Assembly: GCA_030374765.1 (NCBI GenBank)
Contig: JARGXX010000095.1
Span: 1,364,001 to 1,428,000 of the forward strand
Source: Agarophyton chilense
Taxonomy: Eukaryota; Rhodophyta; Florideophyceae; Gracilariales; Gracilariaceae
Length of the DNA stretch: 64,000 nucleotides
Direction of reading: 5' to 3'
The notes beneath the pieces are model-generated. The model was not told the DNA's origin and did not search any database. It saw only the letters and a list, made by a program, of their open reading frames with translations. Each line of letters begins with the position of its first letter. Position 1 is the first letter of the stretch. The translations under genes were made by a program, and so were the position numbers. Below are positions 18,714 to 29,641 of the stretch, one piece after another.

Positions 18714-21473
18714 TCATCCACTGCGCTCTTGTTTGGCGCCATCTTCGCTAGAAGGAGCTCCGAGATAGCCGGCAAGGCGCAGTACATCTCCGAAAACACC
18801 AGCAGCCGTTACCTCTGCCCCTGCTCCGGGGCCTTGTACAACAAGAGGCTGTGCATTGTAACGCATAGTCCGGAATGACACAATATTATCTGTCCCTTGC
18901 AGTCTTCCAAACGGATGGCTCTCAGAATAACGGCGCAGTTCGACAGCGCATCGCTTGCTCTTGAAATCAATGACACCTACATAACGCAGCAGCTCTCCCG
19001 CTTTTTTGGCCTCATCGGCCATGGATGTTAGATCACTATCAAAGTCGGGTAGGCGTTCCATAAACTCCGCAATAGAAACATTGCTTCCTTGCAATTCTTC
19101 TGGAACAAGGCTTTTTACTGGCACTTGGTCAAGCTCGACCTTGATACCAATTTCCCTTGCAACAATGACGACCTTTCGAGCGACGTCCATGCCACTCAAG
19201 TCGTCCCGCGGATCTGGTTCAGTATATCCATTAGCTTTTGCTTTTGAGACAATAGCCGAGAAAGGTTCGGAACCGTCAAACTCATTGAAAATGAAACTTA
19301 GAGTCCCGGAGAAGATGCCTTCAATTTCCAAGAACTTATCACCGGTTCGAAGCAAATCGCGAACTGATGATATTATTGGGAGACCAGCGCCCACGTTGGC
19401 CTCATATAAGAAATGCGAGTTGAAGCGGCGTTGGGCTTTTCTCATCGCACGATAGTAATCCAATGGTCCACTGTTTGCCTTCTTATTGGGGGTGATGATA
19501 TGAATGCCTCTCTGGAGCCATTTTTCGTAGTAGGCAGATACTTCTTCCGAAGCTGTGCAATCGCAGATGACCGCGTGTGGCAATGCAGTATCTTGAATGT
19601 AATCAGCAAATGAATCTAAATCACGAGGCACAGCTTGGTCAGATTTGAGCAAATCTTTCCATGCCTCGTTCTGAAGTTGTATAGGTTCGCCAAAAATCAT
19701 TTTTCGTGATGTGACAATTCCTCGAACGCGTAAATCGACGGAGAATTGTTTCTCGAGCGTCTCAAGCTGACTTTGAATCTGTTCAAGGAAAGCACTACCA
19801 ACGACTCCTGGGCCAATGAGTCCTAAGGACACTGTCTGATCAGAAAGGTAGAACGAGGCATGCGCTGCTCTCAACGCTCGACTCTCGCTCTTCGAATCAA
19901 CCACCACAGAAATGTTGTGTTCCGACGAACCTTGGGCCATAGCCACGATATTAACACCGGCTCTCGTTAAAGAGGCAAACAAGCGGGAGGACACACCCGG
20001 CCGCTGTTGCATCTGCTCGCCAACCATAGCAAGAATACTGCAATCTGGAATGGAAGACACGGTTGAGATGAGCCCATCTGAGAGCTCCGGTCTAAAAGCA
20101 CACTTGATAGACTCAGTGGCAATTTGACGCTGTGCGGAGGGGATTGCAATGCAAATCGAAAACTCGGAGCTTGCTTGAGCTATAAGAATAACCGACACGT
20201 TCTGTGAGAAGAGAGCCTGAAACGCACGAGAGGCTATTCCGGGTACACCAATCATGCCTGTGCCTTCGACGTTTACTATGGACACGTTTTGAACGGTAGT
20301 AAAGCCCTTGACGCCAGCCATATCGCGCCCATAGTACTCCTCCTCCACAGCCGCAAAGTCTGAATGCACCTCAGTTTCTCGGACGAGCGTGCCTGGAAAT
20401 GACTTGTTGAAGGTGTTTCGAATACGCATGGGAATAGAGCTCTCTATGATGGGAGCCATAGTGTCGGGATGCAGCACTTTTGCTCCAAAGTAAGCGAGTT
20501 CAGCTGCCTCTTTGTAGCTCATATCCGGAATTACGATTGCATCCTTGACGACACGAGGATCTGCAGAGTATACACCATCGACGTCGGTCCAGATGTTGAG
20601 CTCTATGGCAGAGAGGAGATTCGCGAATGCCGAGGCGGAGTAGTCCGAACCGTTTCGGCCAAGAGTGGAAGGGACTCCCTCTATATCCTGACAGATGTAT
20701 CCCGTAGCGATGACAACATCAGTAGGGTTGGAGCGTAGCCAGTCGTGTAAATGGCTTTTACTGGGTTGGAGTAATGCGATCTTGCGGTTCATGGCAGTCT
20801 CGCTGGGACGGGATATGAGAACGTCGCGTGCATCCAACCATGAGCAGACGAGACGGTGGCGGGAGCGACAAAGAGCCCAGAGCAATTGGGCGGACCACAG
20901 TTCGCCATGTCCAACGATGAGATCGCGAATGCGCTCAGAGACAGAACGTGCAATCCATGTGGCCCTGAGTAGATCAACTAGATCTTTGATATTTGCGGTG
21001 AGGGTGGCTAGAAAGGCGTTGCACACGTCTTCTGGGAGAAGTTGTTGGGCCAGATGGCGGTGGGTATCGGCAATAAGATCGAGTTGCTCAGCGTAGTGGG
21101 CGCGGGGGTCTCGCGACGCGGCAGAATCGACGACGGCGTGCAAGGCATCCGTGACACCCGCGGCGGCTGAGACGACGATAAGCAGTTTGGAGGAGGCAGA
21201 GACGGAGGTGGCGACAATGCTGGCAACACGGCTAAAACAATCGGCATCCGCCAGCGAGGAACCGCCAAACTTGTGAACCGTCCAGGGGGAGGGGGCGATG
21301 GTGGGGGTAGAGGAAGGCGTGGCCGGCGCCGGGACGGGGACTGGGGGCGGGGGATCGCGGCGCGCAACAGCGAACGGAACGCGAGCGGGAAGGCGCATGG
21401 AGCGACGACGAGGAGTGTCGGGGCGGGCGCGATGGAAGTGGCGCAGCGGCACAGGGGAGACGAAGGCGGTCAT
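18714..21473 (-). CDS. AK-HSDH: Bifunctional aspartokinase / homoserine dehydrogenase, plastid-targeted
   Basis: It catalyses the first (aspartate to aspartyl-phosphate) and third (aspartate semialdehyde to homoserine) steps of threonine, methionine and isoleucine synthesis. The aspartokinase begins with HKFGGSS (residues 67-73), and two ACT-type regulatory segments follow (VNVEGTGMIGVPGIASRAF, then ILAMVGEQMQQRPGVSSRLF). The dehydrogenase begins near residue 550 with the dinucleotide-binding LIGPGVVGSAF and contains CTASEEVSAYYEKWL, ITPNKKANSG, SGTLSFIFNEF and DDLSGMDVARKVVI. The start is ATG 21473, because MTAFVSPVPLRHF with an Arg/Pro-rich sequel is a typical red-algal plastid transit peptide; the frame stays open to 21896 but overlaps the divergent gene. 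At 919 residues it matches plant enzymes. Feedback control by threonine is usual for the family. Confidence 0.93.
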   Translation of the reverse strand: MTAFVSPVPLRHFHRARPDTPRRRSMRLPARVPFAVARRDPPPPVPVPAPATPSSTPTIAPSPWTVHKFGGSSLADADCFSRVASIVATSVSASSKLLIVVSAAAGVTDALHAVVDSAASRDPRAHYAEQLDLIADTHRHLAQQLLPEDVCNAFLATLTANIKDLVDLLRATWIARSVSERIRDLIVGHGELWSAQLLWALCRSRHRLVCSWLDARDVLISRPSETAMNRKIALLQPSKSHLHDWLRSNPTDVVIATGYICQDIEGVPSTLGRNGSDYSASAFANLLSAIELNIWTDVDGVYSADPRVVKDAIVIPDMSYKEAAELAYFGAKVLHPDTMAPIIESSIPMRIRNTFNKSFPGTLVRETEVHSDFAAVEEEYYGRDMAGVKGFTTVQNVSIVNVEGTGMIGVPGIASRAFQALFSQNVSVILIAQASSEFSICIAIPSAQRQIATESIKCAFRPELSDGLISTVSSIPDCSILAMVGEQMQQRPGVSSRLFASLTRAGVNIVAMAQGSSEHNISVVVDSKSESRALRAAHASFYLSDQTVSLGLIGPGVVGSAFLEQIQSQLETLEKQFSVDLRVRGIVTSRKMIFGEPIQLQNEAWKDLLKSDQAVPRDLDSFADYIQDTALPHAVICDCTASEEVSAYYEKWLQRGIHIITPNKKANSGPLDYYRAMRKAQRRFNSHFLYEANVGAGLPIISSVRDLLRTGDKFLEIEGIFSGTLSFIFNEFDGSEPFSAIVSKAKANGYTEPDPRDDLSGMDVARKVVIVAREIGIKVELDQVPVKSLVPEELQGSNVSIAEFMERLPDFDSDLTSMADEAKKAGELLRYVGVIDFKSKRCAVELRRYSESHPFGRLQGTDNIVSFRTMRYNAQPLVVQGPGAGAEVTAAGVFGDVLRLAGYLGAPSSEDGAKQERSG

Positions 21474-21635
21474 GGAGACGCAACGAGGCGAGTGACGGCG
21501 GCGACGTAGGAAAGAAGAAGGCAGAATGCGTCGTGCCGCGCGCGGGGAGGGCAGATAGAGGCGTTGACGCGCTCGCGTTGCAGTCGTTAGCGGTTGCTCT
21601 TCGCGCGGCGAGACAACGCAGGCGGGAGATTGGCG

Positions 21636-21702
21636 CACGTGCACCACACGTGGAAACGTGGAAACGTGGTGCAGTGTAAACGTATAAATTGTTTGGCACG
21701 TG
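21636..21702 (+). promoter_or_regulatory. Divergent promoter with clustered CACGTG boxes and TATA
   Basis: Three perfect CACGTG hexamers (21636-21641, 21647-21652, 21697-21702) and a direct repeat of GTGGAAAC units (21651-21668) lie in 67 bp. TATAAAT at 21683-21689 points toward the diphosphate synthase gene. CACGTG is the G-box bound by bZIP/bHLH factors in plants. The interval separates the AK-HSDH start (21473, minus) from the synthase (22040, plus), so control could be shared. Confidence 0.6.
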
Positions 21703-22039
21703 GCAACCCCGCACGCTGATCCGGCGGCGCGCGAGAGGCTCGCGGCGGAGGTGCGCCTCTCAGATGCGCGCCGCTCCCCGCGGGCACGCTGGCGCTTCGT
21801 CAGCCGCCCGTTGCGCAGCGATGCGCTTCGCGCCGCGATGCACGCAGCTGCGTTACTTGATGTGCACGCCGCGGCTGCAAGCGCGTAGCGCGTCACAAAT
21901 CTCCGTCCCGTCTGCCATCTTCTCTTCCGCCACTTTGTCCTCCGCGGTCGTGTGTAGTAACGCCTTGTGCTTTACCATTGTCTGCCCCATCGTCGCTGCT
22001 GAAGCCGCCGCACGCACGTCGCAGCGTTGTTTCTCCGCC

Positions 22040-23122
22040 ATGGTGGCGCCGTCCTTCGCGCCGTCCGTCGCACTTCGTGCGCCGCATCGCGTAGAGCGTA
22101 AGCCGCGCGCGCGTCGTGCAGCTGTTGCGACACCCGTGGCCGTCGCGCAGCGCCGCGTCACGCCGCCGCCACCGCCTCTGCCGTCGTCGTCGCCAGCTAC
22201 TACCTCGTCGCAAGCGCTGTCTGAGTCCGCGCTGCGCGAGTATCTTGTTGCGAACAAGCTACGAGTCGACAACGAATTAGAGGCTTGTCTGCAACTCACT
22301 GACAGTCGCACCGAGACGTTGGTCAACGCCATGCGCTACTCGCTGTTGGCGGGTGGAAAGCGAATTCGCCCAATTCTGGCCATCGCTGCCTTCCAGATGT
22401 TCGCTGGTTCGACCGCTGATCTCACCCCGGTCATGCCAGCGGCCCTTGCCGTTGAAATGATTCACACCATGAGCCTCATCCACGACGACCTGCCTAGCAT
22501 GGACAACGACGACTTCCGCCGCGGCAAGCCCACAAACCACAAGGTGTACGGCGAGGACATTGCAATTCTGGCTGGCGATGCGCTTCTCTCTTATGCCTTC
22601 GAGTACGTTGCGCGTAACACACGCTCGGTCGATCCGGCACGCGTCGTGGAGGTACTCGCCTTGCTCACCAACAGCGTTGGACCGCATGGGCTGGCTGGTG
22701 GGCAGGTCATGGACATAAAGTCAGAGGGCCAATCCGACATTTCCATCGACACCCTCACCTGGATTCATACCCACAAGACCGCTGCTCTTCTGCGCGTTAG
22801 CTGTGCATGCGGCGCCATTTTGGGCGGTGCCTCGAGCGAAGATGTTCGTCGAGTCAGCGAATTCGCCGTCAAGACCGGTCTAGCTTTCCAAATTGCCGAT
22901 GATGTGCTGGACATTACACAGAGCACGGAGGTACTAGGCAAGACCGCTGGCAAGGATCTTGCAACTGAAAAGGCCACATATCCAAGGCTGTTAGGCTTAG
23001 ATGGATCTAAAAAGCAAGCGCAAACTCTCATCCAACAGGGTAAGGAAAGCCTTGCTCCTTACGGGGAGCGCGCTCATACGCTTTTCGCGCTTGCCGACTT
23101 CATCATTTCTCGCAATAACTAG
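22040..23122 (+). CDS. GGPS: Geranylgeranyl (polyprenyl) diphosphate synthase, plastid-type
   Basis: A trans-prenyltransferase that condenses isopentenyl diphosphate with allylic diphosphates; the C20 product would feed carotenoids, the chlorophyll side chain and tocopherols. The first Asp-rich motif DDLPSMDNDD is at residues 149-158 and the second, DDVLD, at 287-291. GGKRIRPIL, HKVYGEDIAILAGDALL and GLAGGQVMDI are further family blocks, and the spacing DDxxxxD is that of plant and bacterial type enzymes. ATG 22040 gives 360 residues with a leader (MVAPSFAPSVALR) rich in Ala, Arg and Pro, fitting plastid import. The frame stays open upstream to 21689, so a longer start cannot be excluded. The product length is inferred from family and context. 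Confidence 0.9.
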   Translation: MVAPSFAPSVALRAPHRVERKPRARRAAVATPVAVAQRRVTPPPPPLPSSSPATTSSQALSESALREYLVANKLRVDNELEACLQLTDSRTETLVNAMRYSLLAGGKRIRPILAIAAFQMFAGSTADLTPVMPAALAVEMIHTMSLIHDDLPSMDNDDFRRGKPTNHKVYGEDIAILAGDALLSYAFEYVARNTRSVDPARVVEVLALLTNSVGPHGLAGGQVMDIKSEGQSDISIDTLTWIHTHKTAALLRVSCACGAILGGASSEDVRRVSEFAVKTGLAFQIADDVLDITQSTEVLGKTAGKDLATEKATYPRLLGLDGSKKQAQTLIQQGKESLAPYGERAHTLFALADFIISRNN

Positions 23123-23472
23123 CGCTCCACTGCGCACACACCCAATGCTTGCTCTTCTTCACTACCGTTTACGTAAATGTACCTTCTTGAATCCTCCCTT
23201 TATGTGCATGCGCATCGATATCTGTCTTTTGGTTCTTAACGCCCGTAACTGAGTATCGGTGTCAATGTCGTCTATAGCGCTTACGAATATTTGGAAGCTA
23301 CGATTTCGGAGAGTCTGTCATCGTCAAACATCCTTCTCCTTCGTTGTAACAAATCTTGAGTCTGAAGATTGTCACGCACGGGCTTGGTATAATATAGAGC
23401 CATAATCACGGAATCATCTCGACACTCGACACATTTCAGCCTACACATTTACCAATTTGTTTCAGGGCCCTT
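23123..23472. other. Gap between convergent genes
   Basis: 350 bp between the 3' ends of the synthase and UFD1. Nothing recognised. Confidence 0.5.
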
Positions 23473-24429
23473 TTATCTTAATGATCTACCTTGGCCGCCA
23501 AACGCCACGAATGGTTTTTTATCTTTTTCATCTTCCTTGTTGCTTGACGCATCGTTTGCAGTAGATGTTGTAGATGGGCCACCAAACACTAAACCGCCGC
23601 TCTTAGCGCTTGTCTTCAGTGTCTGTCCAGACCCAGGGAACATTGGCTGTTGAGGGGGCTTGTCATCATCACTTGAATCACTGTCATCTTCCACAGGCAT
23701 TCTCTTCTTGAGAAGCTCTAACCGATCCTTTAGGCGCGAAGAAGGGTCGCCGTTCGTTTCCCCTATTTTTATCCCCGCGCTTGTTCGTCCAGGCATGTTA
23801 ACGGGTTTTGGTGGTTCCGGCTCGACGTAGTCTTTCGGAGCGGCAAATTCGACGTTTACATCAGTCTCGATGATTGAGATGGCATCGCCAGGTGCCACTT
23901 CCAAAACGTCGATATGATACACCTTGTTATTGTAATTGATTGCGATTGAATCGCCCTTGGTAAGACATGTGAAATTTCGAAGTGTTGCTTCTAGAACCGC
24001 CTTCGGGTTGAAGATTTTAAGGAAGTCTGAAGTTTGTGGCTGAAACTTGACAAAGTTGCCCTTCGGGAGGTTGGCGTTGCGTATAGTAATCATACCGCCC
24101 TCGGCTACTAGCAGGTTTTGCATGAGCCAGTAAGGCACATTGGCATGACCTTCCTCGGCGATAAACTCCTGTACACCACAATGAGTCTTCCTGCCATGGC
24201 GCGACTCTAGTTGGAACAACATTGGAAAGGCAATGTTGAGTCTCGCCAAGTAGTCGAGCGCAGACGGTGGCAGGACTATCTTGTCGCCGTTTTCCAGCTC
24301 GGACTTGTCAATGAAAGAAACCGGATAACAGCGGAACTGGCGCGTGAATGAACCAGGTGGTGCCGCGGCCTGTTCGAAGGAATCATCTCCAAAGTTTCCT
24401 CCGAAAGGAAATCCATTTCCGCCCCACAT
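23473..24429 (-). CDS. UFD1: UFD1, cofactor of Cdc48/p97 with NPL4
   Basis: With NPL4 this protein recruits polyubiquitinated clients to the Cdc48/p97 segregase for ER-associated and nuclear degradation. The N-terminal UFD1 double-psi-barrel domain is plain: FRCYPVSFIDKSELENGDKI, LPPSALDYLARLNI, PMLFQLES, HCGVQEFIAEEGHANVPYWLM, then the ubiquitin-binding second subdomain with LRNFTCLTKGDSIAINYN and IDVLEVAPGDAISIIETD. The C-terminal 100 residues are disordered and should bind p97 and NPL4. ATG 24429 (MWGGNGFPFGGNFGDD) gives 318 residues, close to the usual 300-310. The frame stays open upstream to 24780, but that sequence has no UFD1 likeness and is probably 5' UTR. Red algae also keep plastid-periplasm-like paralogues only in secondary lineages, so a cytosolic role is expected. 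Confidence 0.93.
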   Translation of the reverse strand: MWGGNGFPFGGNFGDDSFEQAAAPPGSFTRQFRCYPVSFIDKSELENGDKIVLPPSALDYLARLNIAFPMLFQLESRHGRKTHCGVQEFIAEEGHANVPYWLMQNLLVAEGGMITIRNANLPKGNFVKFQPQTSDFLKIFNPKAVLEATLRNFTCLTKGDSIAINYNNKVYHIDVLEVAPGDAISIIETDVNVEFAAPKDYVEPEPPKPVNMPGRTSAGIKIGETNGDPSSRLKDRLELLKKRMPVEDDSDSSDDDKPPQQPMFPGSGQTLKTSAKSGGLVFGGPSTTSTANDASSNKEDEKDKKPFVAFGGQGRSLR

Positions 24430-25287
24430 GCTGCGAAGGTGTGAGATTTTGAGAAAACTCTCGGAGTTGAGGTTCAAAACTGCGAGGTTTCTTTCTGGCG
24501 TATCGAGACTGAGCGTTTTATCCACGCTGACGAGAAATGAAGGGTAAGGGCGGCGAATGCGCTCCTCAGGTTCGGCGCCGTGGCAAGTCAAAGCAAAGAC
24601 CGAAAGACCAGATGGACAAAAGACCGTCACTCCGCAGGTCTGCTGTAGGGTCCAAACGTTGCCCTTCCACAAGTGGGTATAGTCTACAGCTAAACGAGGC
24701 GCATGCGTACGTGGTGAGCTGTGTATGGTCCGATGCAGCCCTCCAACATGATCATCATGAAGATGTTGGCCAACCATCATAATCTGCTTGAAAACAACAT
24801 CAAAAATTTTGAGCCATTTTTGTGCCCCCTTTGATGCCTGATCGTTCGCCGTCCGTGGACCAAATCGGTTGTTGTCCCCGATCGCAGTTCCGTCCTCGCT
24901 TCTACCACGCTATAGCTTGATACATCAATTCATCGTCAAGCTTGGGTTGCAACTATTTACAACAGCAAAGGGCGGAGCGCATTTCTCTGACGGTGAGTTC
25001 TTAACATTCTCTTCGTTTTCCCATTAGGATCACCTTAGCCACCGGGCCAGTCCCATATGATGAATCAATCAACACCTCAAAAAGGTGGACCTAGAGTATT
25101 CGTACTTTGAGGAATCAAGATCAATCGCAACAACTTTCTGAAATCAAAAGCTGGTTGACTCCGGGTGTATATGTTGCTGCAAGCCTTCAACGACTAACCT
25201 TGGCTTAACAATTCCCCTGCCCATTTCCTGTCGTCTTTGTCGCACGCTGTGTAGCTCGATCTAGTTCTGCGTTTCAGGTATTCATAG
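24430..25287. other. Divergent intergenic region UFD1 / N6AMT1
   Basis: About 860 bp that should hold both promoters. An open minus frame continues from UFD1 to 24780 but lacks recognised content. A short 5' non-coding exon of the methyltransferase cannot be excluded, because CGTTTCAG lies just before its ATG. Confidence 0.45.
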
Positions 25288-26082
25288 ATGGATGGAGCCG
25301 ACGGCGTGTACCCTTCATCAGAAGATACATTTTTGCTCGTAGACGCTATAAATCGGGAGAAAGATTTTCTAATCGAAGCGGTCGCGTGTGGTGGGTTTTG
25401 CCTTGAAATCGGGTACGTTAATACTGTTTCTGCTTCAGCTTATAATTCACTTCGCCAACACCAGCATTGATTTCTCCCTATGGCATTCATTTAGCTCAAG
25501 CACATTTCTTCCCTCTGTTTGTAAATGCTAATAATGCCGTTTTGAGTAAATCGAAATCATTCAACGGAGCACAGGTCTGGTTCCGGACTGGTCACGGAAA
25601 CCCTTGCTACTCTAATACCAAAGTCGTTCTGCTTTTCCTCTGACGTAAACATTCTTGCAACGGCCAAGACGGAGCTACTCTTGCGCAATAGCAGTCTCAA
25701 GAACGTCGATTCTATTCTTTGTGATCTCTTCACCGCGTTTCGTCCGTCATTTCAGTTCGATGTGATAGTGTTCAACCCACCTTACGTCCCCACGGATGAT
25801 GACGAATTACAACGTGCTCTGACAGAGCACGATATCTCTGCGGCGTGGGCAGGTGGAAAGGATGGTCGTCAAGTAATAGACAGGTTTCTAAAAGCTTTGA
25901 ACAATTTTTTGTGTGAAACGGGCGTCGCATATCTCACAGTGCTTGAATCTAACAAAATAACAGAAGTAACGCAAATTGCAGAAGGTCTCGGTTTACGTGC
26001 ACATCAAGTAATGAAACGAAGAGCTGGTATAGAAACATTGTACATCTTACGGTTTAGAAAACGAGAGATCAATGACTCCTAA
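25288..26082 (+). CDS. N6AMT1: N6AMT1/MTQ2 (HemK2) release-factor glutamine methyltransferase, two exons
   Basis: Exons 25288-25412 and 25575-26082 join in frame across a 162-bp intron (GTACGT...CACAG), giving 210 residues, the family length. The splice restores the S-adenosylmethionine-binding motif I (LEIGSGSG), which the intron splits. The catalytic NPPYVP motif follows, with DTFLLVDAI near the N-terminus as in HemK2. The family, with TRMT112, methylates the glutamine of the GGQ loop in eRF1 and has been linked to histone and other substrates. The stop lies 60 bp from the stop of the convergent exportin gene, so the transcripts may overlap. Confidence 0.88.
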
Positions 26083-26142
26083 AAGTCTACTGTTTTCCGC
26101 GAACAACCCAAAGTCATTCGCATCATGAAGCATGTACCTAAG

Positions 26143-29100
26143 CTAGCTCCCCAAGACCAAACCGTCTGTGACTCCTACCTCTCTCAAAGCCAGACGGAAT
26201 TGAGTAACCTGCTGCGTGAATCGATCTCGATTCTTACTTTCCAGGTTCAACTGTACGTCAAACATCAGTTTGTCAAATGCTGAAGCTACCCCAGTCTGTC
26301 GCTCTGGAGGCTGAGATTGGATGACTCTATTCTTGAGCTTGACATACGTGTCTTGATTTGTCAAGATCAGACTCAGCAGTGGCCTTGACAAACTCCACTG
26401 ATTCGTACAATCAATATTAATGATCATCGTGAAGATGATTTCAAGACATGAAGGAAACAGCTCTGGAGACTGATCGACGTGTGCTTGCATCATCCGACCG
26501 TAGTCGCTACCTTTCATGGCCTGTTTAAATCTAAACGCGGACAGCGCATCAATCGCTGTCGCCGACTGGGAACTCATCCACACCTCATATGACTGAAGGC
26601 CTTCTCTGAGAGATTCAAGGATGCGACTGAAAGTCCCATGGTCTAACTCCGCTATATCCTTGGGATGGCTGGATGCCAAAATTTCCAAAAGTCCGAAGTG
26701 GGCCCTCGCGACTTTGGGGTACGCAAGTAATTGGTCAATAGGAACGGCGAGTATCATTCGAAAACAGATTGTCATGGCGTTTTTCAAAGCCGGGTCGCCG
26801 TACAGAGCAAATACCCCGAAGTTGACATAACCGCCAGATAATGCTCTTTGAAACATGAGCAAAGAAACCCAGGTTCCTTTGTAGAGCACTCGGTAAGCAT
26901 CTACCGAGGAATTCTTCTTCACCATCGCAGCTCCTCCAATTCTCTCCCAGTTTGCTAGGGTATACTTTCCGTATGTATCAAGAATTTTGGAAGCTTCGCG
27001 GAAGAGTAGGATTCCGTTCGGAGAAGAACTGTCAAACACAATTCTTTGGGATTTGTTGAAAACAAGCTCTGCGTAGAATTTGAGCAGAACATTTGTTACT
27101 TCTGGAACCCCAGCTTCCGAGAAAACACTGCAAATCTTTAACAACACCGGTGTGTGCAATGGATACAGCCAGTCGAAAAACATCATGTAGGTCTTCCGAT
27201 TTGCGACGGTAGTCGCAACTCCACGCAAATCTCGAAGCACGCCGATTGTTGCTGCTTTCACGGCCTGGTCACTTAAGAAAGCTTCTTTGCTTGGAAGACT
27301 GGCCAGCGCTTCCATTCTTCTTTGTAACGGTTCCATAAACTGAGTGAATTCACCTTCTGGATCTGCACTTGTGGAGGGACTGGCAAATAGAATCCGAAGT
27401 AAAGTCTGATAAAATGTAGTCCGATGTCGCCCCATGTGAGAATCAGGCCCTTTCATGAACGGAAACGAGTCTTCGTCATGATTCTGAACCATGTCGCGAA
27501 TTGTCTGCAGTTTGCACAGCACTCGACCGCTGCTGTACCCAGAAGCCAGATCCTGCAAGAGCGATAAAGACTTTCCAATTATCTGCAGCCCATCAACGAC
27601 ACCGTAGTTGCGCAAATTGCAAGCAATCTTTGAAGCGACAACATCAAGTACATGCATGTGATCAGTCATGCCTAGGCGTTCAGCCATTTTCACGTACACC
27701 TTGCTGTTAGCCACGGCTTCTTCGCCAATATATGAACGCCTGAATGCTTGCGTGAAGTCTGCAATTGCAGCATCCAACACAATAGCACCTTTCGTGTTCC
27801 TTGCTCTACCAGGAGTTGCCAATGCATTTGGAGATACTCCCGGTCGATTGCGCGCAACATTGTCGGCATTCACGGTGTGTATCATCAGCTGGAAAACTCG
27901 AGCACTTAGTTCGCCTTCGGTAAGCTCTTGTTGCTCAGAGCTCAATGCATTCGCTCTGCCTCCGACAACTGAGCCAATGATGCGAACGAGCCAGGCGAGC
28001 TCCCGTTCCAATCGAGAGACATCAAGAGGGTTCGCACCAACGCCTCCGCTGGCTGCAAAAGCCTTGTAGTTTTCAAGCATAGGATCCATTAACGACGTCA
28101 GAAACACTGCAGACTTTTCGTATTGCAGTCTGAATATCATTGGAATCGCATCCAGGTGCTCTGAACAGTCGTCTTCGTCGTCGTCATCTGCTTGTCGAAT
28201 GGACATGAGATGGCGAGAGATATACTGCTCGATGATTTTGACAACATGCACATCCAGGCGGGTGTCAACGCCGCTTTTCAGATAAGGCTTAGCTGCGATC
28301 AGTTTTGCCCATAACGAGAGCACGTAGTACAAACTATCACCCACCCAGTTCCAATCCGCTGCAAGTGATTGGATTGTGAAGCTTGATACAAGTTCGATCC
28401 ATTGTGGATATATGTCTACATTAGCAATTTCGTCGAGCTGATAGTTGACCTTTAAGCGCGCAAGCCATCTGCAAAATTGGTGATAGTTGTTGTGATCGTC
28501 CAGTCCCATGCGAGTCGAAAGTATTTCTAAAGTGGCAGCCATGTGTCTTTGAATATTCAACACACGGAACTCTTCCTTTGTGAACAAAGTTCGTCGCATA
28601 CTCACGAGCTGTATGAGACACTCCAAGGCTTTGGAAGATTGGCCGCTGTCAGAAGTACAAAGCGCACGATAGGTGTCCATAAAGATCTTGACCGTACTCG
28701 GATCCTCTACAATAACATGCCACGTCGTCGGTGGATGGAGCGTTCCGATATCTTCGCTGCTTTCATCGAGACTGCTTCCGATAAAATCATAAGATAAACA
28801 TGCGCGAGCAAGCTCTAAGGCCCAAGACCGTAACTTTGCATGCTGCGGAGGCGGTGAAAGTTTGGCAAAAGTACCTATGGAAATGTTAAAGACCTTCAAT
28901 AAATGCAAATCTCGAAAGGACAAGGACACTTTTCGCGCTTGAGAATGAGTGATAGTGCGGCGAAAAGTGGTGGCACTGGTGTTCATGTCTGAAACTAATC
29001 TGGAAAGAATTTGAAGTCCAATGATACAATGTTCCTCTGATGCATCAAGAAAGCGACAAACGTCGTCAACAATACTGCGGTGGCTGTCGCCATCATTCCA

Positions 29101-29641
29101 TCCAAGTTTTGTGACACGACATAGAAGAGTGGTGAGTTCTAATCTGACATACTGCTCGAGTTGAGGGCCTTTGTTGGCCATGTAGTTGAGCACGTAGTTT
29201 CGCAATTCGATGCGCTCTTGCGTGCCAATTTGAGCCCAGTACGAAGTGACGAGTTTAGTAAGTGTCCATGCTGCGAATTTCTGCGCATATGGAGCCTGCA
29301 CCGTTGATTGCATCAAGTATTGAACAAAGAAAAGCGTTAAGAAGAAACGGTGGTTAGCAAGGAGATTTTTGTAATGTAGTTCGAGAGGCAGAATAGTTGT
29401 CACAGCGCCTTCAACAAAGACAGGATGAAGGTCGATTACTTACTGCTGACTTTTCCAAGATCATGGTGCATTGTGATAAATGGCGTGGGTTCGAAGCAAG
29501 TGAGAGCAGCGCTGACTCGGCCTGTTGACGAATAGTAGCATCTTGGGCAGTGTAAAGCTGTTCACACATGCGTTCGACGCCGGCCAAATCATTTGGAATC
29601 GCGGCGTAGCCGTTTCCTGGAGTGTCAACGACCACAGACAT
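26143..29641 (-). CDS. XPO7: Exportin-7 (XPO7/RanBP16-type karyopherin), two exons
   Basis: A nuclear transport receptor of the importin-beta superfamily, acting with RanGTP at the nuclear pore. Exon 1 (29641-29444) holds the N-terminal importin-beta-like helices (ERMCEQLYTAQD). A 148-bp intron (GTAAGT...GCAG, 29443-29296) is removed and exon 2 runs to 26143. The join gives ILEKSA followed by APYAQKFAAWTLTKLV, which aligns without gaps to the exportin-7 consensus; the open frame inside the intron is therefore not coding. IELRNYVLNYMANKG and RVTKLGW are further landmarks. The 1116 residues match the family (about 1090). The upstream frame to 29704 starts only at a TTG, so ATG 29641 is preferred. 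Cargo cannot be told. Confidence 0.88.

Noticed and set aside
21474..21896. Upstream extension of AK-HSDH by 141 codons
   Set aside because: It overlaps the divergent promoter and the TATA box; MTAFVSPV at 21473 gives a normal transit peptide.
24430..24780. N-terminal extension of UFD1
   Set aside because: It has no UFD1 likeness, and ATG 24429 gives the family length.
29296..29403. In-frame extension of the exportin second exon (start at 29403)
   Set aside because: Splicing GTAAGT to GCAG at 29296 gives a gapless family alignment; the extra 36 codons do not fit.
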